DNA of 27,465 bases from a virus. Below, piece after piece: positions 7,231-13,995 of the stretch. The position numbers and the translations under genes were made by a program. The stretch spans positions 1 to 27,465 of IMG/VR virus record IMGVR_UViG_3300045911_000171. One strand, written 5' to 3'. Every line of letters starts with the position of its first letter. Positions within the stretch are counted from its first letter, which is position 1. A model generated the notes under the pieces. It made no database searches. It saw only the letters and a list, made by a program, of their open reading frames with translations, and was not told where the DNA came from.

Positions 7231-7522
7231 AGTTTGTTTGCTTTGAATTCTATCTATTTGCCCATTCCTCGTCCCTTCGCCGGCGATACTCCCGCCAGGC
7301 GTCTTGATAGGTACCGTAAAAAACCGCATCGTACGAGTAGTCGTCTCTCATCTGAGAGACTGGTCTCAGCCACGTCGTTCCGTACGTGGTACTTACGTAC
7401 CACGTTTCTTTTTCCATAGCCGAGGCGATCGCCTCGGCTTCTATTTGCGTTGCGCAAATAGAATGCGCATCGCAGGGAAAAGTAGGCTCTTGGGAGATTG
7501 TTATCTCACCAAGATCTGCGAT
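7051..7522. repeat. Dense array of perfect inverted repeats
   Basis: Inverted repeats by arm positions: 7051-7056/7063-7068 (6 bp), 7093-7100/7111-7118 (8), 7142-7147/7152-7157 (6), 7186-7193/7199-7206 (8), 7343-7349/7354-7360 (7), 7384-7392/7397-7405 (9), a 22-bp perfect palindrome at 7418-7439, 7439-7449/7453-7463 (11), and 7488-7498/7503-7514 (11 pairs, one bulge) enclosed by 7469-7475/7516-7522 (7). Loops are mostly 2-10 nt. They run through the coding parts of two small genes. By simple expectation fewer than one stem of 8 bp or longer with such loops should occur in 480 bp; at least five are present. Confidence 0.8.
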
Positions 7523-7558
7523 TACGTAGAATTTGGGGGTGTTGTTTTGCGTTGTCAT
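7250..7558 (-). CDS. Uncharacterised accessory protein, MTTQNNTPK leader
   Basis: A 102-residue protein starting at the ATG at 7558. The first nine residues, MTTQNNTPK, are identical to those of the otherwise unrelated protein at 8212-8787, because the two genes share a duplicated promoter/leader cassette. The body (FYVIADLGEITISQEP ... AEAIASAMEKETWYVSTTYG) reads like a small beta-alpha domain, and the end is very charged (WREYRRRRDEEWANR). The 'ATQIEAEAIASAMEKETW' stretch resembles small phage proteins with a helix of alternating Ala/Glu. No function can be assigned. Many hairpins lie inside the gene. It is first in the promoter-distal accessory unit, 19 nt before the 84-aa gene. Confidence 0.65.
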   Translation of the reverse strand: MTTQNNTPKFYVIADLGEITISQEPTFPCDAHSICATQIEAEAIASAMEKETWYVSTTYGTTWLRPVSQMRDDYSYDAVFYGTYQDAWREYRRRRDEEWANR

Positions 7559-7649
7559 TGTTGCTGTTTGTTTGAGTGAAAGATTATGATACAAAGATAA
7601 CGGGTTGGCGGATACTGTGCAATAGTTAGACGGTTATAAAATGTTAAAA
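7536..7649 (-). repeat. Promoter-leader cassette, copy A
   Basis: A 114-bp segment aligned without gaps to 8765-8878, about 93% identical by direct comparison (8 mismatches). It covers the upstream region, promoter, 5' leader and first codons (MTTQNNTPK). Seven of the eight differences fall in the spacer between the -33 and -7 boxes; the boxes and leader are unchanged. Its upstream end reaches the stop codon of the XRE-like gene (7644-7646). Confidence 0.92.
7592..7622 (-). promoter_or_regulatory. Bacteroidota promoter, copy A
   Basis: On the minus strand, TTG (7620-7622) is followed by a 20-nt spacer and TATCTTTG (7592-7599), an exact TAnnTTTG -7 box. The leader from the predicted start to the ATG at 7558 is roughly 27 nt, A/C-rich, without a Shine-Dalgarno sequence. 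It would drive the two genes at 7250-7558 and 6976-7230. Confidence 0.85.
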
Positions 7650-7865
7650 TATAGTGGACGGGTTTACGGATAAGATTTCGCAGTAGGTTTTTAGTCTTTC
7701 CAACGAAACAGACGTTCGCCCGTCGATATAATTATTAATCGTATGTGGGCTTATCCCTACGGCCTCACAAAATCCCTTCCGGTCAAACGTTCCGTCATCA
7801 TTACGAAAACCCGCCTCGATCATGAGGCGGGTTATAATGAGTTGGGTGTTGGGGTATTTAGGCAT
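7644..7865 (-). CDS. Small XRE-like HTH regulator
   Basis: A 73-residue protein with a helix-turn-helix of the Cro/CI (XRE) type. RKGFCEAVGISPHTINNYIDGR (about residues 29-50, with 'AVGIS-HTI-NYI-GR' as the core) forms helices 2 and 3, followed by SLERLKTYCEILSVNP as helix 4. This length is usual for phage Cro-like proteins. It is the third gene of the promoter-proximal accessory unit, and its start overlaps the stop of the previous gene by 8 nt (ATGCCTAA). Its stop codon lies inside promoter cassette copy A, so it could readily feed back on either cassette promoter; that is inference. A terminator-like hairpin lies early in its coding sequence. Confidence 0.75.
   Translation of the reverse strand: MPKYPNTQLIITRLMIEAGFRNDDGTFDRKGFCEAVGISPHTINNYIDGRTSVSLERLKTYCEILSVNPSTIF
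7808..7833 (-). terminator. Terminator-like hairpin inside the XRE-like gene
   Basis: AACCCGCCTC/GAGGCGGGTT is a perfect 10-bp, GC-rich stem with a 6-nt loop. On the minus strand it ends in GGGTTTTC, a short T run. It sits 32-57 nt inside the XRE-like coding region, downstream of two genes and upstream of most of the regulator. It could attenuate regulator expression; the T run is short, so strong termination is doubtful. Confidence 0.45.
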
Positions 7866-8184
7866 TTGTTAGGAAGGATTGGGATTTTATCAATGCGTTT
7901 AGGTGAAAATAGTATTCCGCGTACCCGTTTTGATCTTCTGAATATAAGTCGATATTAACGTATTCATCTTCCCCGAATCCCAAAAAGTACATATCAAACT
8001 TAATCGTGTAATCGGTATGGAAAATGCCTTGCCCGATTGTGAATTTATTACCGTCCCTTTCATAGGGAAGTTCTTGTTCTTGAAGGAACGTTTCGATAAG
8101 GGACACTAGCCGTCCCTTTGTTCCTTTTAGTTGTCTGGCAAAATATTCGTTATCAGAATATTTTGAGTTGATGCTTACTGGCAT
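7858..8184 (-). CDS. Uncharacterised acidic accessory protein
   Basis: A 108-residue protein of unknown family. The N-terminal half is helical and mixed-charge (NEYFARQLKGTKGRLVSLIETFL). The C-terminal half is acidic and aromatic (FDMYFLGFGEDEYVNIDLYSEDQNGYAEYYFHL), giving an overall negative charge. Small acidic phage proteins of this shape are sometimes DNA mimics, but that is only a resemblance. It lies between the SEALKKAWAEAK-type protein (27-nt gap) and the XRE-like gene (8-nt overlap), in the same transcription unit. A 7-bp inverted repeat occurs at 8098-8104/8112-8118. Confidence 0.6.
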   Translation of the reverse strand: MPVSINSKYSDNEYFARQLKGTKGRLVSLIETFLQEQELPYERDGNKFTIGQGIFHTDYTIKFDMYFLGFGEDEYVNIDLYSEDQNGYAEYYFHLNALIKSQSFLTNA

Positions 8185-8211
8185 TGTTTTGAGTGATTAA
8201 GGATGAAAGGA

Positions 8212-8787
8212 TTAATGAGAAATAGAGTTAGTTGTGTATTCAGTACCATTTGGTCTTCTGTATCCAGTACGGCGCGCATATGAATCACTGCCTTTGTGAT
8301 AGTAGGATTCTGTCCACATGATTTCATCACCATTAGGAAGGAATTTGCCCGTGCCTTGTTTTACTTTCGCAACACGTACACGACCTTCCATAACTTCTAA
8401 AGTTTCTGCGGGGATCATAATTACACCGCGTTGTTTATTGATAATAGCAGTAATTTTATGTTCGGATGCAGGTTCGTGAGGCATGGAAGAAGAATCACGG
8501 CAAGGAATAACGCCAATTTTTTCTCCTTTAGAGTTGAATATTTCAGCATACTCGCCTACTCCAATTTTACCTGTTATTGTCAAGTCGCCTAATGTACGAG
8601 TTTTAATAGTAACAGAATAAGTGGTCGGTGCTACTACTGCCATTGCGCCGATGCCGGTTTTCGCTTCAGCCCAAGCCTTTTTCAAGGCTTCGGAGATGGT
8701 TAACGCTAAGGTGCGAACGTAGTTCCAAGCGTTTTTCATAATCGCGCTCAGGTCAAATTTTTTCGGGGTGTTGTTTTGTGTTGTCAT
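8212..8787 (-). CDS. Accessory protein with SEALKKAWAEAK helix
   Basis: A 191-residue protein starting MTTQNNTPKKFDLSAIMKNA. The N-terminal block 'IMKNAWNYVRTLALTISEALKKAWAEAK' (about residues 15-42) is a motif I know from the N-termini of assorted phage and plasmid accessory proteins, where it is joined to varied C-terminal domains; its job is unclear. The rest is beta-rich (TTYSVTIKTRTLGDLTITGKIGVGEYAEIFNSKGEKIGVIP), with conserved-looking glycines. It is first behind promoter cassette copy B and so the lead gene of the promoter-proximal accessory unit. A role against host functions is a guess from company and position. Confidence 0.65.
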   Translation of the reverse strand: MTTQNNTPKKFDLSAIMKNAWNYVRTLALTISEALKKAWAEAKTGIGAMAVVAPTTYSVTIKTRTLGDLTITGKIGVGEYAEIFNSKGEKIGVIPCRDSSSMPHEPASEHKITAIINKQRGVIMIPAETLEVMEGRVRVAKVKQGTGKFLPNGDEIMWTESYYHKGSDSYARRTGYRRPNGTEYTTNSISH

Positions 8788-8878
8788 TGTTGCTGTTTGT
8801 TTGAGTGAAAGATTATGATACAAAGATAGCAGGTTGGTTTGGACTGTGCAATAGTTAGACGGTTATAAAATGTTAAAA
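8765..8878 (-). repeat. Promoter-leader cassette, copy B
   Basis: This is the partner of 7536-7649, at an offset of 1229 nt and in the same orientation. It runs from the promoter upstream region through the leader to the ninth codon of the gene at 8212-8787. Beyond the ninth codon the two genes diverge completely. Copy B lies directly after the stop of the last virion gene (8900). Confidence 0.92.
8821..8851 (-). promoter_or_regulatory. Bacteroidota promoter, copy B
   Basis: On the minus strand, TTG (8849-8851), a 20-nt spacer and TATCTTTG (8821-8828) form a perfect -33/-7 pair, identical in boxes and spacing to copy A. It would start the unit 8212-8787, 7858-8184, 7644-7865, and could continue into the promoter-distal genes. 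Confidence 0.85.
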
Positions 8879-8899
8879 GAATTAGATAGGCAGTATGGG

Positions 8900-9397
8900 T
8901 TATACAAACGTACTGGAAATCAACGCCTCCGCAAACTCATCATTGAAGGGATTTAGGAATTTATCCGCACGCGTAAAGGCGTTTTCGATAAAGGGGCGTG
9001 GTTGGATTCCGCGCTTAAATATCGCCTTTTGGATTTTGATAATCATCTGATCTATCGTTTCGCCGGCACGGGGCTTGATCCCATACCGCACCGCCCAAAA
9101 ATACAAAGCGGAACGCGGGGGGTATGTTCCGGGACGACGACCGCCTTCGATAAATACCCAATAAAAGTTCGCAAGTAGATCAATCCCTGTGTCGGTTAGA
9201 GAATATTCGACGGATTTAATGAGATTAGAATCCGATAAGCTATTCCGGGAGCGGTCATTTCGGGTGGCGGATTGTGTTAACTCAAAGCGCACAATATCAA
9301 CCATCCCGCGCCCGATCGCTTCAATGTATGCCTGCGCAATCTCGGCAGGCGTCCCGCTTTGCAGTACGTTATTAATACGCTCTAATCGTGTTGCCAT
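8900..9397 (-). CDS. Head-tail joining / tail completion protein (HK97 gp10-like)
   Basis: A 165-residue protein. The central motif 'GGRRPGTYPPRSALYFWAVRYGI', with GGRRPGTYPP at its core, and the ending 'FKRGIQPRPFIENAF' are typical of HK97 gp10-type and neck proteins in Bacteroidota phages, where 'RPFI--AF' closes the fold. The start at 9397 overlaps the stop of the preceding gene by one base (TAATG), which sets it over an upstream in-frame ATG. It is the last virion gene of the leftward operon, downstream of the likely tail terminator. The exact site (neck or tail end) is inferred. Confidence 0.55.
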   Translation of the reverse strand: MATRLERINNVLQSGTPAEIAQAYIEAIGRGMVDIVRFELTQSATRNDRSRNSLSDSNLIKSVEYSLTDTGIDLLANFYWVFIEGGRRPGTYPPRSALYFWAVRYGIKPRAGETIDQMIIKIQKAIFKRGIQPRPFIENAFTRADKFLNPFNDEFAEALISSTFV

Positions 9398-9903
9398 TAT
9401 ATCATCACAGAACAAAGATCAATATCATCGAATACGTCTTCGCACACATAGCGAGCAATCCCGTTTTTCAAAGTGAAATCCATAAGCACACCTACTAAAT
9501 CATCATTGAATACATTTTCAACCGTAACGATTTGTGCTTTCGATACTTCCCACGATTGACCTTTGCACTTAGGTAATTTGATTGATAAGTATTGGTGGAT
9601 AGCGGATGCGATATGATCGCAAATATCAATCTGTTGATACTTCACATCTTCTTGAATATCCTGCCTTTGTTCCCGTGTGTACCGCGTCAGTACGTATAGC
9701 GATATGAAATATTCCTTATTATAGTACGTGTTGTTTTGAAAATCGCACGTGAATTGAACAGGCTCTTGCAAAAAGACCTGCGGATAAACCTCTTTTGAAT
9801 CTGCGTTTTTGTGCCACTTTTCGGCATGTAAAAAGCTATTTACTTGTTTGTGTGCAAGTGAAACGGATTCAATAATATCAACGATTTGGAGTAGTGAGGT
9901 CAT
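9397..9903 (-). CDS. Putative tail terminator / minor virion protein
   Basis: A 168-residue protein beginning MTSLLQIVDIIESVSLAHKQVNSF at the ATG at 9903, 13 nt after the tape-measure stop. The mid region (YPQVFLQEPVQFTCDFQNNTYYNKEYFISLYVL, given as a region) and 'DHIASAIHQYL' resemble the plan of small phage tail-terminator/completion proteins: an N-terminal helix, a beta sheet with a Y-rich strand, then a helix. The assignment rests on fold-like pattern and on the gene's pairing with the gp10-like gene. Its leader repeats 14 nt of the promoter cassette (9903-9916). Confidence 0.45.
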   Translation of the reverse strand: MTSLLQIVDIIESVSLAHKQVNSFLHAEKWHKNADSKEVYPQVFLQEPVQFTCDFQNNTYYNKEYFISLYVLTRYTREQRQDIQEDVKYQQIDICDHIASAIHQYLSIKLPKCKGQSWEVSKAQIVTVENVFNDDLVGVLMDFTLKNGIARYVCEDVFDDIDLCSVMI

Positions 9904-9916
9904 GTTTTGCGTTGTC

Positions 9917-12900
9917 TTAGATATTACTATTAGTATCAATTACGTTCATTCTTTGCAAACCTTCTGCGATGTCCGTAACCGCCACGCGGATGGGGGGTAA
10001 TTCGATTCCGGTATCTATGTTGTTAACACTTCGGGCGACGTTCGTATTTTGGGACGCTTCTAACGATTGCACAGAAGGCAAGAAACCGCCGTCCGCAAAG
10101 TGCTTTTGAGTCGCCGTTCCGGGTGCGGTCGAATCAATCTTACGACTTGCGCCCTCATGTATCAACTTATGAATCAAAACAGGATTGTTTTCGACAGCGC
10201 GTTTTGGGATAATCGCCTCCCCGCCTTCAACCTCAATCCCCGCAAAATGACCAGTCCCGCGCACACCCCCGCGCGCGTGCGATGGTCCTTGCACGATGCC
10301 ACCACCCGCCATTTTCCGCGCGGGTTTTAATTTACCGTCTTCCATAATCAACCCACCCTCTTCCGCAGGGTCAGGTGCGGATGCGATCGCGGCGATCTGA
10401 ATAGCACCAAGCGCGCCAATAGTGATAGGTAAAACTACGTTCACGGGAAAGGGCGCGGCGAGTGCGGACGTAATACCCAGCGCAGTATTGATCGTTGCGG
10501 ATATAATGCTAATCGCTTTTTGCCGGCGCGCGCCCTCTAATTCGATTTCCTTTTTCTGCTTTTCGAGCGCGATCTTTTGTTGCTCAAAGCGTTGCTTTTC
10601 TTGCTCTTGCGCACGTATAGACTCTTGCAACCTATCTCGCGTCGCGCGCTCCTGATTCAACTGCGTAGTCAGCTGATCGAAGTTGGCAGTACGCTCTTGA
10701 TTAAGCGCATCCTGCGTGTTCTTAATCTGTTCTAATGACTGATTTGACGCTTCAGTTAACTCGTCAATTCGACTTTGAGCATCGCCGATTTGCGCGTCTA
10801 TGTCTTCAATTTGCCGAGATATGTTTTCGATCCGCGCCTGCTCTAAGGTGTTAAGCAATTCGATTCCGGCTTGTACGACCTCTTGAAACTTGCTACCCAC
10901 TAACTCCCCAAAGCCCGATAACTTGTTCCCGAATTGATCCGTAAAGTTGGAAAAGAAACTATCTAAGGATGACGATAATGCACTACTAAGCGGGTCGGCT
11001 AATCGATCTTTAATGATGCCTACGGATTCATCCGACAACTTTTCTAATTCCTGCTTAGTCTTTTCCTTAGTGCGCCCTGTTTCTATTTCCAAATTAACCC
11101 GTATCGTTGCATCCTGCCCCTCAAGAAGTTGCTTCTGTTGATCTATGCGATCCTTTTCGCGTTGGAATTGTTCATCTGTTATTTGATTCGTTTCCTTTTT
11201 GAGTTCATTTTCTTTCGCTTGTAACTCAAGCTGTTGTCGTTGTAACTCAATAAGGTATAATTGTTCATCCGCTTGTTTTGTTAACGACTCTAATGCCTGT
11301 TCCTCTGATTCTAAAATCAACCCTTTGCGCTGTTCTAATAATGAAAGTTGATCTTTCAATAAGAACGTCGAACGCTGTTGCCGATCTATCCCCTCTTGTA
11401 TGATCTCTAATTCACGCTCTTGTAATTTGATGCGATTATCAAGCGTGATTTTTTGAATTTCAAAGGCGGTTTGTTGACTATCAATTACGAACTGCTCCGC
11501 TTCAATCCGACGATTGATTTCACGTAAAGATGAATCAGTGATTTGCTTTTGAGCATCCTGCGCAACCCGCACTTTCTCCCGTTCAATTTCTTCAAACCGC
11601 GCGCGGTTTTGTTCCGCGTTGACCGTATCATTTTCTAAAAGTTTCTTTTCTTCATCTAACGCTTTTAAGCGAAGGTCGGCAATCCGTTGTATTTGTTCTT
11701 TTTCTGCAATAAACCCCTCCTGCCCTAAGGCAATAATTTCATCTAAAAGATTTTGTTTTTGTTCTATTTGAAATTCCGTGTCAGCTTTAGACAGCTCAAA
11801 TAGGAATTTCTGCCTTTCAATAGATATGTTGTTTAATTCATTTTCCGCTGCTTTCTCTATTTGCGTGCGCTTAAGCGTGTACTCTTCAGCAAATTTTAAT
11901 GCTCCGCTTGCTCTTTCCAGTTCGAGCTTTTGTAGTTCCGCGTTTCGATTAGCAATGATCTCCTTTTCTCTATTCGCAAAGCTGTTAACAGATTTTAGTT
12001 CTTCAGCTTGTTTAGCTAATCGCAAGTCGACCAACGCGATTTGGTCTTGAAAATATCTTTGACGTATTTGATCTTGTTCATTTAAGATACTTTTTTCAGA
12101 TTGAGTAAACTTAGATAAACCTTCCAATACTTTTTCATTAACCTCCCCGCGCGCGTCGACAATCTTGCTTATTTGTTTAATCTTTTCTATGTTCCCCGAT
12201 TTGATTATCTGAATTTCAGCATCAGTTAAATCATTTTCAAGTTTCAATCTTTGTAACGCGATAGCTGAATCTTCTTTCAATTGTTGAATCCTTATTGCAG
12301 TCCTTGCTTCCTCCGTTGCCCGCGCTGATCCAAGCTGTGCCTCCGCGATCTCATTCGCATTCCGACGCGCCTCGTTTAGTGCCTCCCGTTGATCCAATAA
12401 TCGAATGGCTCTTGATCTGTCAAACTCTTTCTTAAAACCATCCGTAATCGCCCCCGCCGTCTTTTGCGCGCTCTCTTTTAGTTTTTCGAATTGCTTTTCT
12501 AATTCAGTCGTGCCTATATCAATTAATCCAATACTTTTCAGCGCGGTTTTTAGGGTATCAACGGGATTAATAACCAATTGGAAAAGAGTCTTGTAATATT
12601 CCTGAAAAGTGTTTTTAACCGAATCAAAGTTTTTAATCAAGCCCTTAATCGCACCTCCTATCCCCGCGAACCCGTCGATTGCCGTGTTAACCGCATCGCC
12701 AAGGGGTTTAAAGTATCGAGATAGCCCCACGATAGCAGCACCCAATGCAGCTATTAACGAAACAACAGCTATTAATGGATTAGCTTTTATAACATTCCAT
12801 AACACTTTGAAAGACCCGCCCGCCCCGTCAGCAGCTTTTGACAAAGACTGTTGCGCACCCGCATTAGCAATCGTTGCGGACGTATTTTCATTTGTTACCG

Positions 12901-13987
12901 CGGTCGATGTCTTAATAGCTGCTATTTTCTTTGCCTCCGCTGCTAAACGTAGCGTCTCCGATGCTTGCGTGATTGCATCAACGATTGCTAATGTTTGTTG
13001 TAAAACAAGTAACGCCTCTTGCGCATCCTTTGAGTCGCCGGCAAACGATGCAACCACCCCCGAAAGGTTGCCGAAAACTTGAAATGCCGACTGCCCTAAG
13101 TCCCGGAAAACCGCCTTTTGATCCTCGACAGATGACGATAAGAACCCGATTTGCAAATTAACTTCATCCAATCGCTTTTTTATGACCCCGTATTCCTGTG
13201 TACCAACGGGCATGCGTCTTAGTTGAATCTCAAGTTTTTCGGCCTCCGCTGTCAAACGACCCAATGACCCTTCGGGGAAGATACCCTCCTTCGCAACAGC
13301 TTCTAATAATTGTACTTCTGTTTTTATGTCTTCAATTTGTTTCGCTATCGTGGCTTTCTCGAATTCGTCTTGCGCTAAAGAATAGGCTGCTGTGAGCTGC
13401 TGTATCTTAACTTCCAACCCCTCTATCGTGTTCCCCGCCTTGCCGATACCCTTGAATCCAAGTCCCACCGCCTCCCCTTCCAACGCAACCGCTTGCAATT
13501 GTTTCTTTAATTGCTCAACACGTGTATTGACTTTGTTAAATTCATCCGAACCGATCTTTAGCCCCTTTGCGGTCTCCTCTAATTGCTTGATTTCTTCCTC
13601 AATGTCGTTAATCGTCCGACCGAAAGCCGAAATATTATCATTCCCTTGTATGCCATTTAGTTCCTTATCTAAATCAATCACCGCGCCGGTCGTGTCTTGC
13701 ACAGCCGTCGTTACTTCCTCAAAACTTTGAGCGATGAAAGCAATATTTTGGGCGGTATTATTGTTCCCCAGTTCCTTTTTGAGAGTCTTAATTGCCGTCT
13801 CTGTTTCTTTCAACGAAGCCCGTAACGCCTGCGTCGCGGTATCATCCACCCCGCCCGCTTCCAATTCCGCTTTGAGGTCTTCGTATCGCTGTTCTAACCG
13901 CTTTAATTCGTCCGATGCCTCTTGTAAAGATGTAATTGTTTTGGTGAGTCCGTCGGTTTTGAACTCAATTAAGACCGTCTTTTTCAT
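9917..13987 (-). CDS. Tail tape measure protein
   Basis: A 1356-residue protein, the longest in the window. The N-terminus is coiled-coil (EASDELKRLEQRYEDLKAEL). A hydrophobic pair follows at about 395-427 (NPLIAVVSLIAALGAAIVGL). Then comes a very long Glu/Gln/Lys/Arg-rich coiled coil (about 530-1140), and a second hydrophobic segment at about 1165-1204 (PFPVNVVLPITIGALGAIQI). The end has the glycine-rich tape-measure signature of Bacteroidota phages: 'AGGGIVQGPSHARGGVRGTG' and EGGEAIIPKRAVENNP. The family sets tail length; at about 1.5 angstrom per residue the tail would be near 200 nm. In this genome it follows the hub genes instead of preceding them. Confidence 0.9.
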   Translation of the reverse strand: MKKTVLIEFKTDGLTKTITSLQEASDELKRLEQRYEDLKAELEAGGVDDTATQALRASLKETETAIKTLKKELGNNNTAQNIAFIAQSFEEVTTAVQDTTGAVIDLDKELNGIQGNDNISAFGRTINDIEEEIKQLEETAKGLKIGSDEFNKVNTRVEQLKKQLQAVALEGEAVGLGFKGIGKAGNTIEGLEVKIQQLTAAYSLAQDEFEKATIAKQIEDIKTEVQLLEAVAKEGIFPEGSLGRLTAEAEKLEIQLRRMPVGTQEYGVIKKRLDEVNLQIGFLSSSVEDQKAVFRDLGQSAFQVFGNLSGVVASFAGDSKDAQEALLVLQQTLAIVDAITQASETLRLAAEAKKIAAIKTSTAVTNENTSATIANAGAQQSLSKAADGAGGSFKVLWNVIKANPLIAVVSLIAALGAAIVGLSRYFKPLGDAVNTAIDGFAGIGGAIKGLIKNFDSVKNTFQEYYKTLFQLVINPVDTLKTALKSIGLIDIGTTELEKQFEKLKESAQKTAGAITDGFKKEFDRSRAIRLLDQREALNEARRNANEIAEAQLGSARATEEARTAIRIQQLKEDSAIALQRLKLENDLTDAEIQIIKSGNIEKIKQISKIVDARGEVNEKVLEGLSKFTQSEKSILNEQDQIRQRYFQDQIALVDLRLAKQAEELKSVNSFANREKEIIANRNAELQKLELERASGALKFAEEYTLKRTQIEKAAENELNNISIERQKFLFELSKADTEFQIEQKQNLLDEIIALGQEGFIAEKEQIQRIADLRLKALDEEKKLLENDTVNAEQNRARFEEIEREKVRVAQDAQKQITDSSLREINRRIEAEQFVIDSQQTAFEIQKITLDNRIKLQERELEIIQEGIDRQQRSTFLLKDQLSLLEQRKGLILESEEQALESLTKQADEQLYLIELQRQQLELQAKENELKKETNQITDEQFQREKDRIDQQKQLLEGQDATIRVNLEIETGRTKEKTKQELEKLSDESVGIIKDRLADPLSSALSSSLDSFFSNFTDQFGNKLSGFGELVGSKFQEVVQAGIELLNTLEQARIENISRQIEDIDAQIGDAQSRIDELTEASNQSLEQIKNTQDALNQERTANFDQLTTQLNQERATRDRLQESIRAQEQEKQRFEQQKIALEKQKKEIELEGARRQKAISIISATINTALGITSALAAPFPVNVVLPITIGALGAIQIAAIASAPDPAEEGGLIMEDGKLKPARKMAGGGIVQGPSHARGGVRGTGHFAGIEVEGGEAIIPKRAVENNPVLIHKLIHEGASRKIDSTAPGTATQKHFADGGFLPSVQSLEASQNTNVARSVNNIDTGIELPPIRVAVTDIAEGLQRMNVIDTNSNI

Positions 13988-13995
13988 GTTAGTTA

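Noticed and set aside
7024-7419. 131-aa reading frame on the plus strand antisense to the accessory genes
   Set aside because: Its sequence is rich in Arg, Ser, Pro and Ile without domain look, it has no promoter or convincing start, and the minus-strand frames have cassette promoters and natural protein composition.
8673-8690. AAGCCTT/AAGGCTT hairpin as a terminator
   Set aside because: It is a 7-bp stem in the coding region of the SEALKKAWAEAK helix with no T run after it on the transcribed strand; repeated Ala/Lys codons explain it.
12609-13082. 157-aa Ala/Thr-rich frame antisense to the tape measure
   Set aside because: It lies opposite a long, clearly coding coiled-coil gene, and its composition is what the antisense of such a gene would give.
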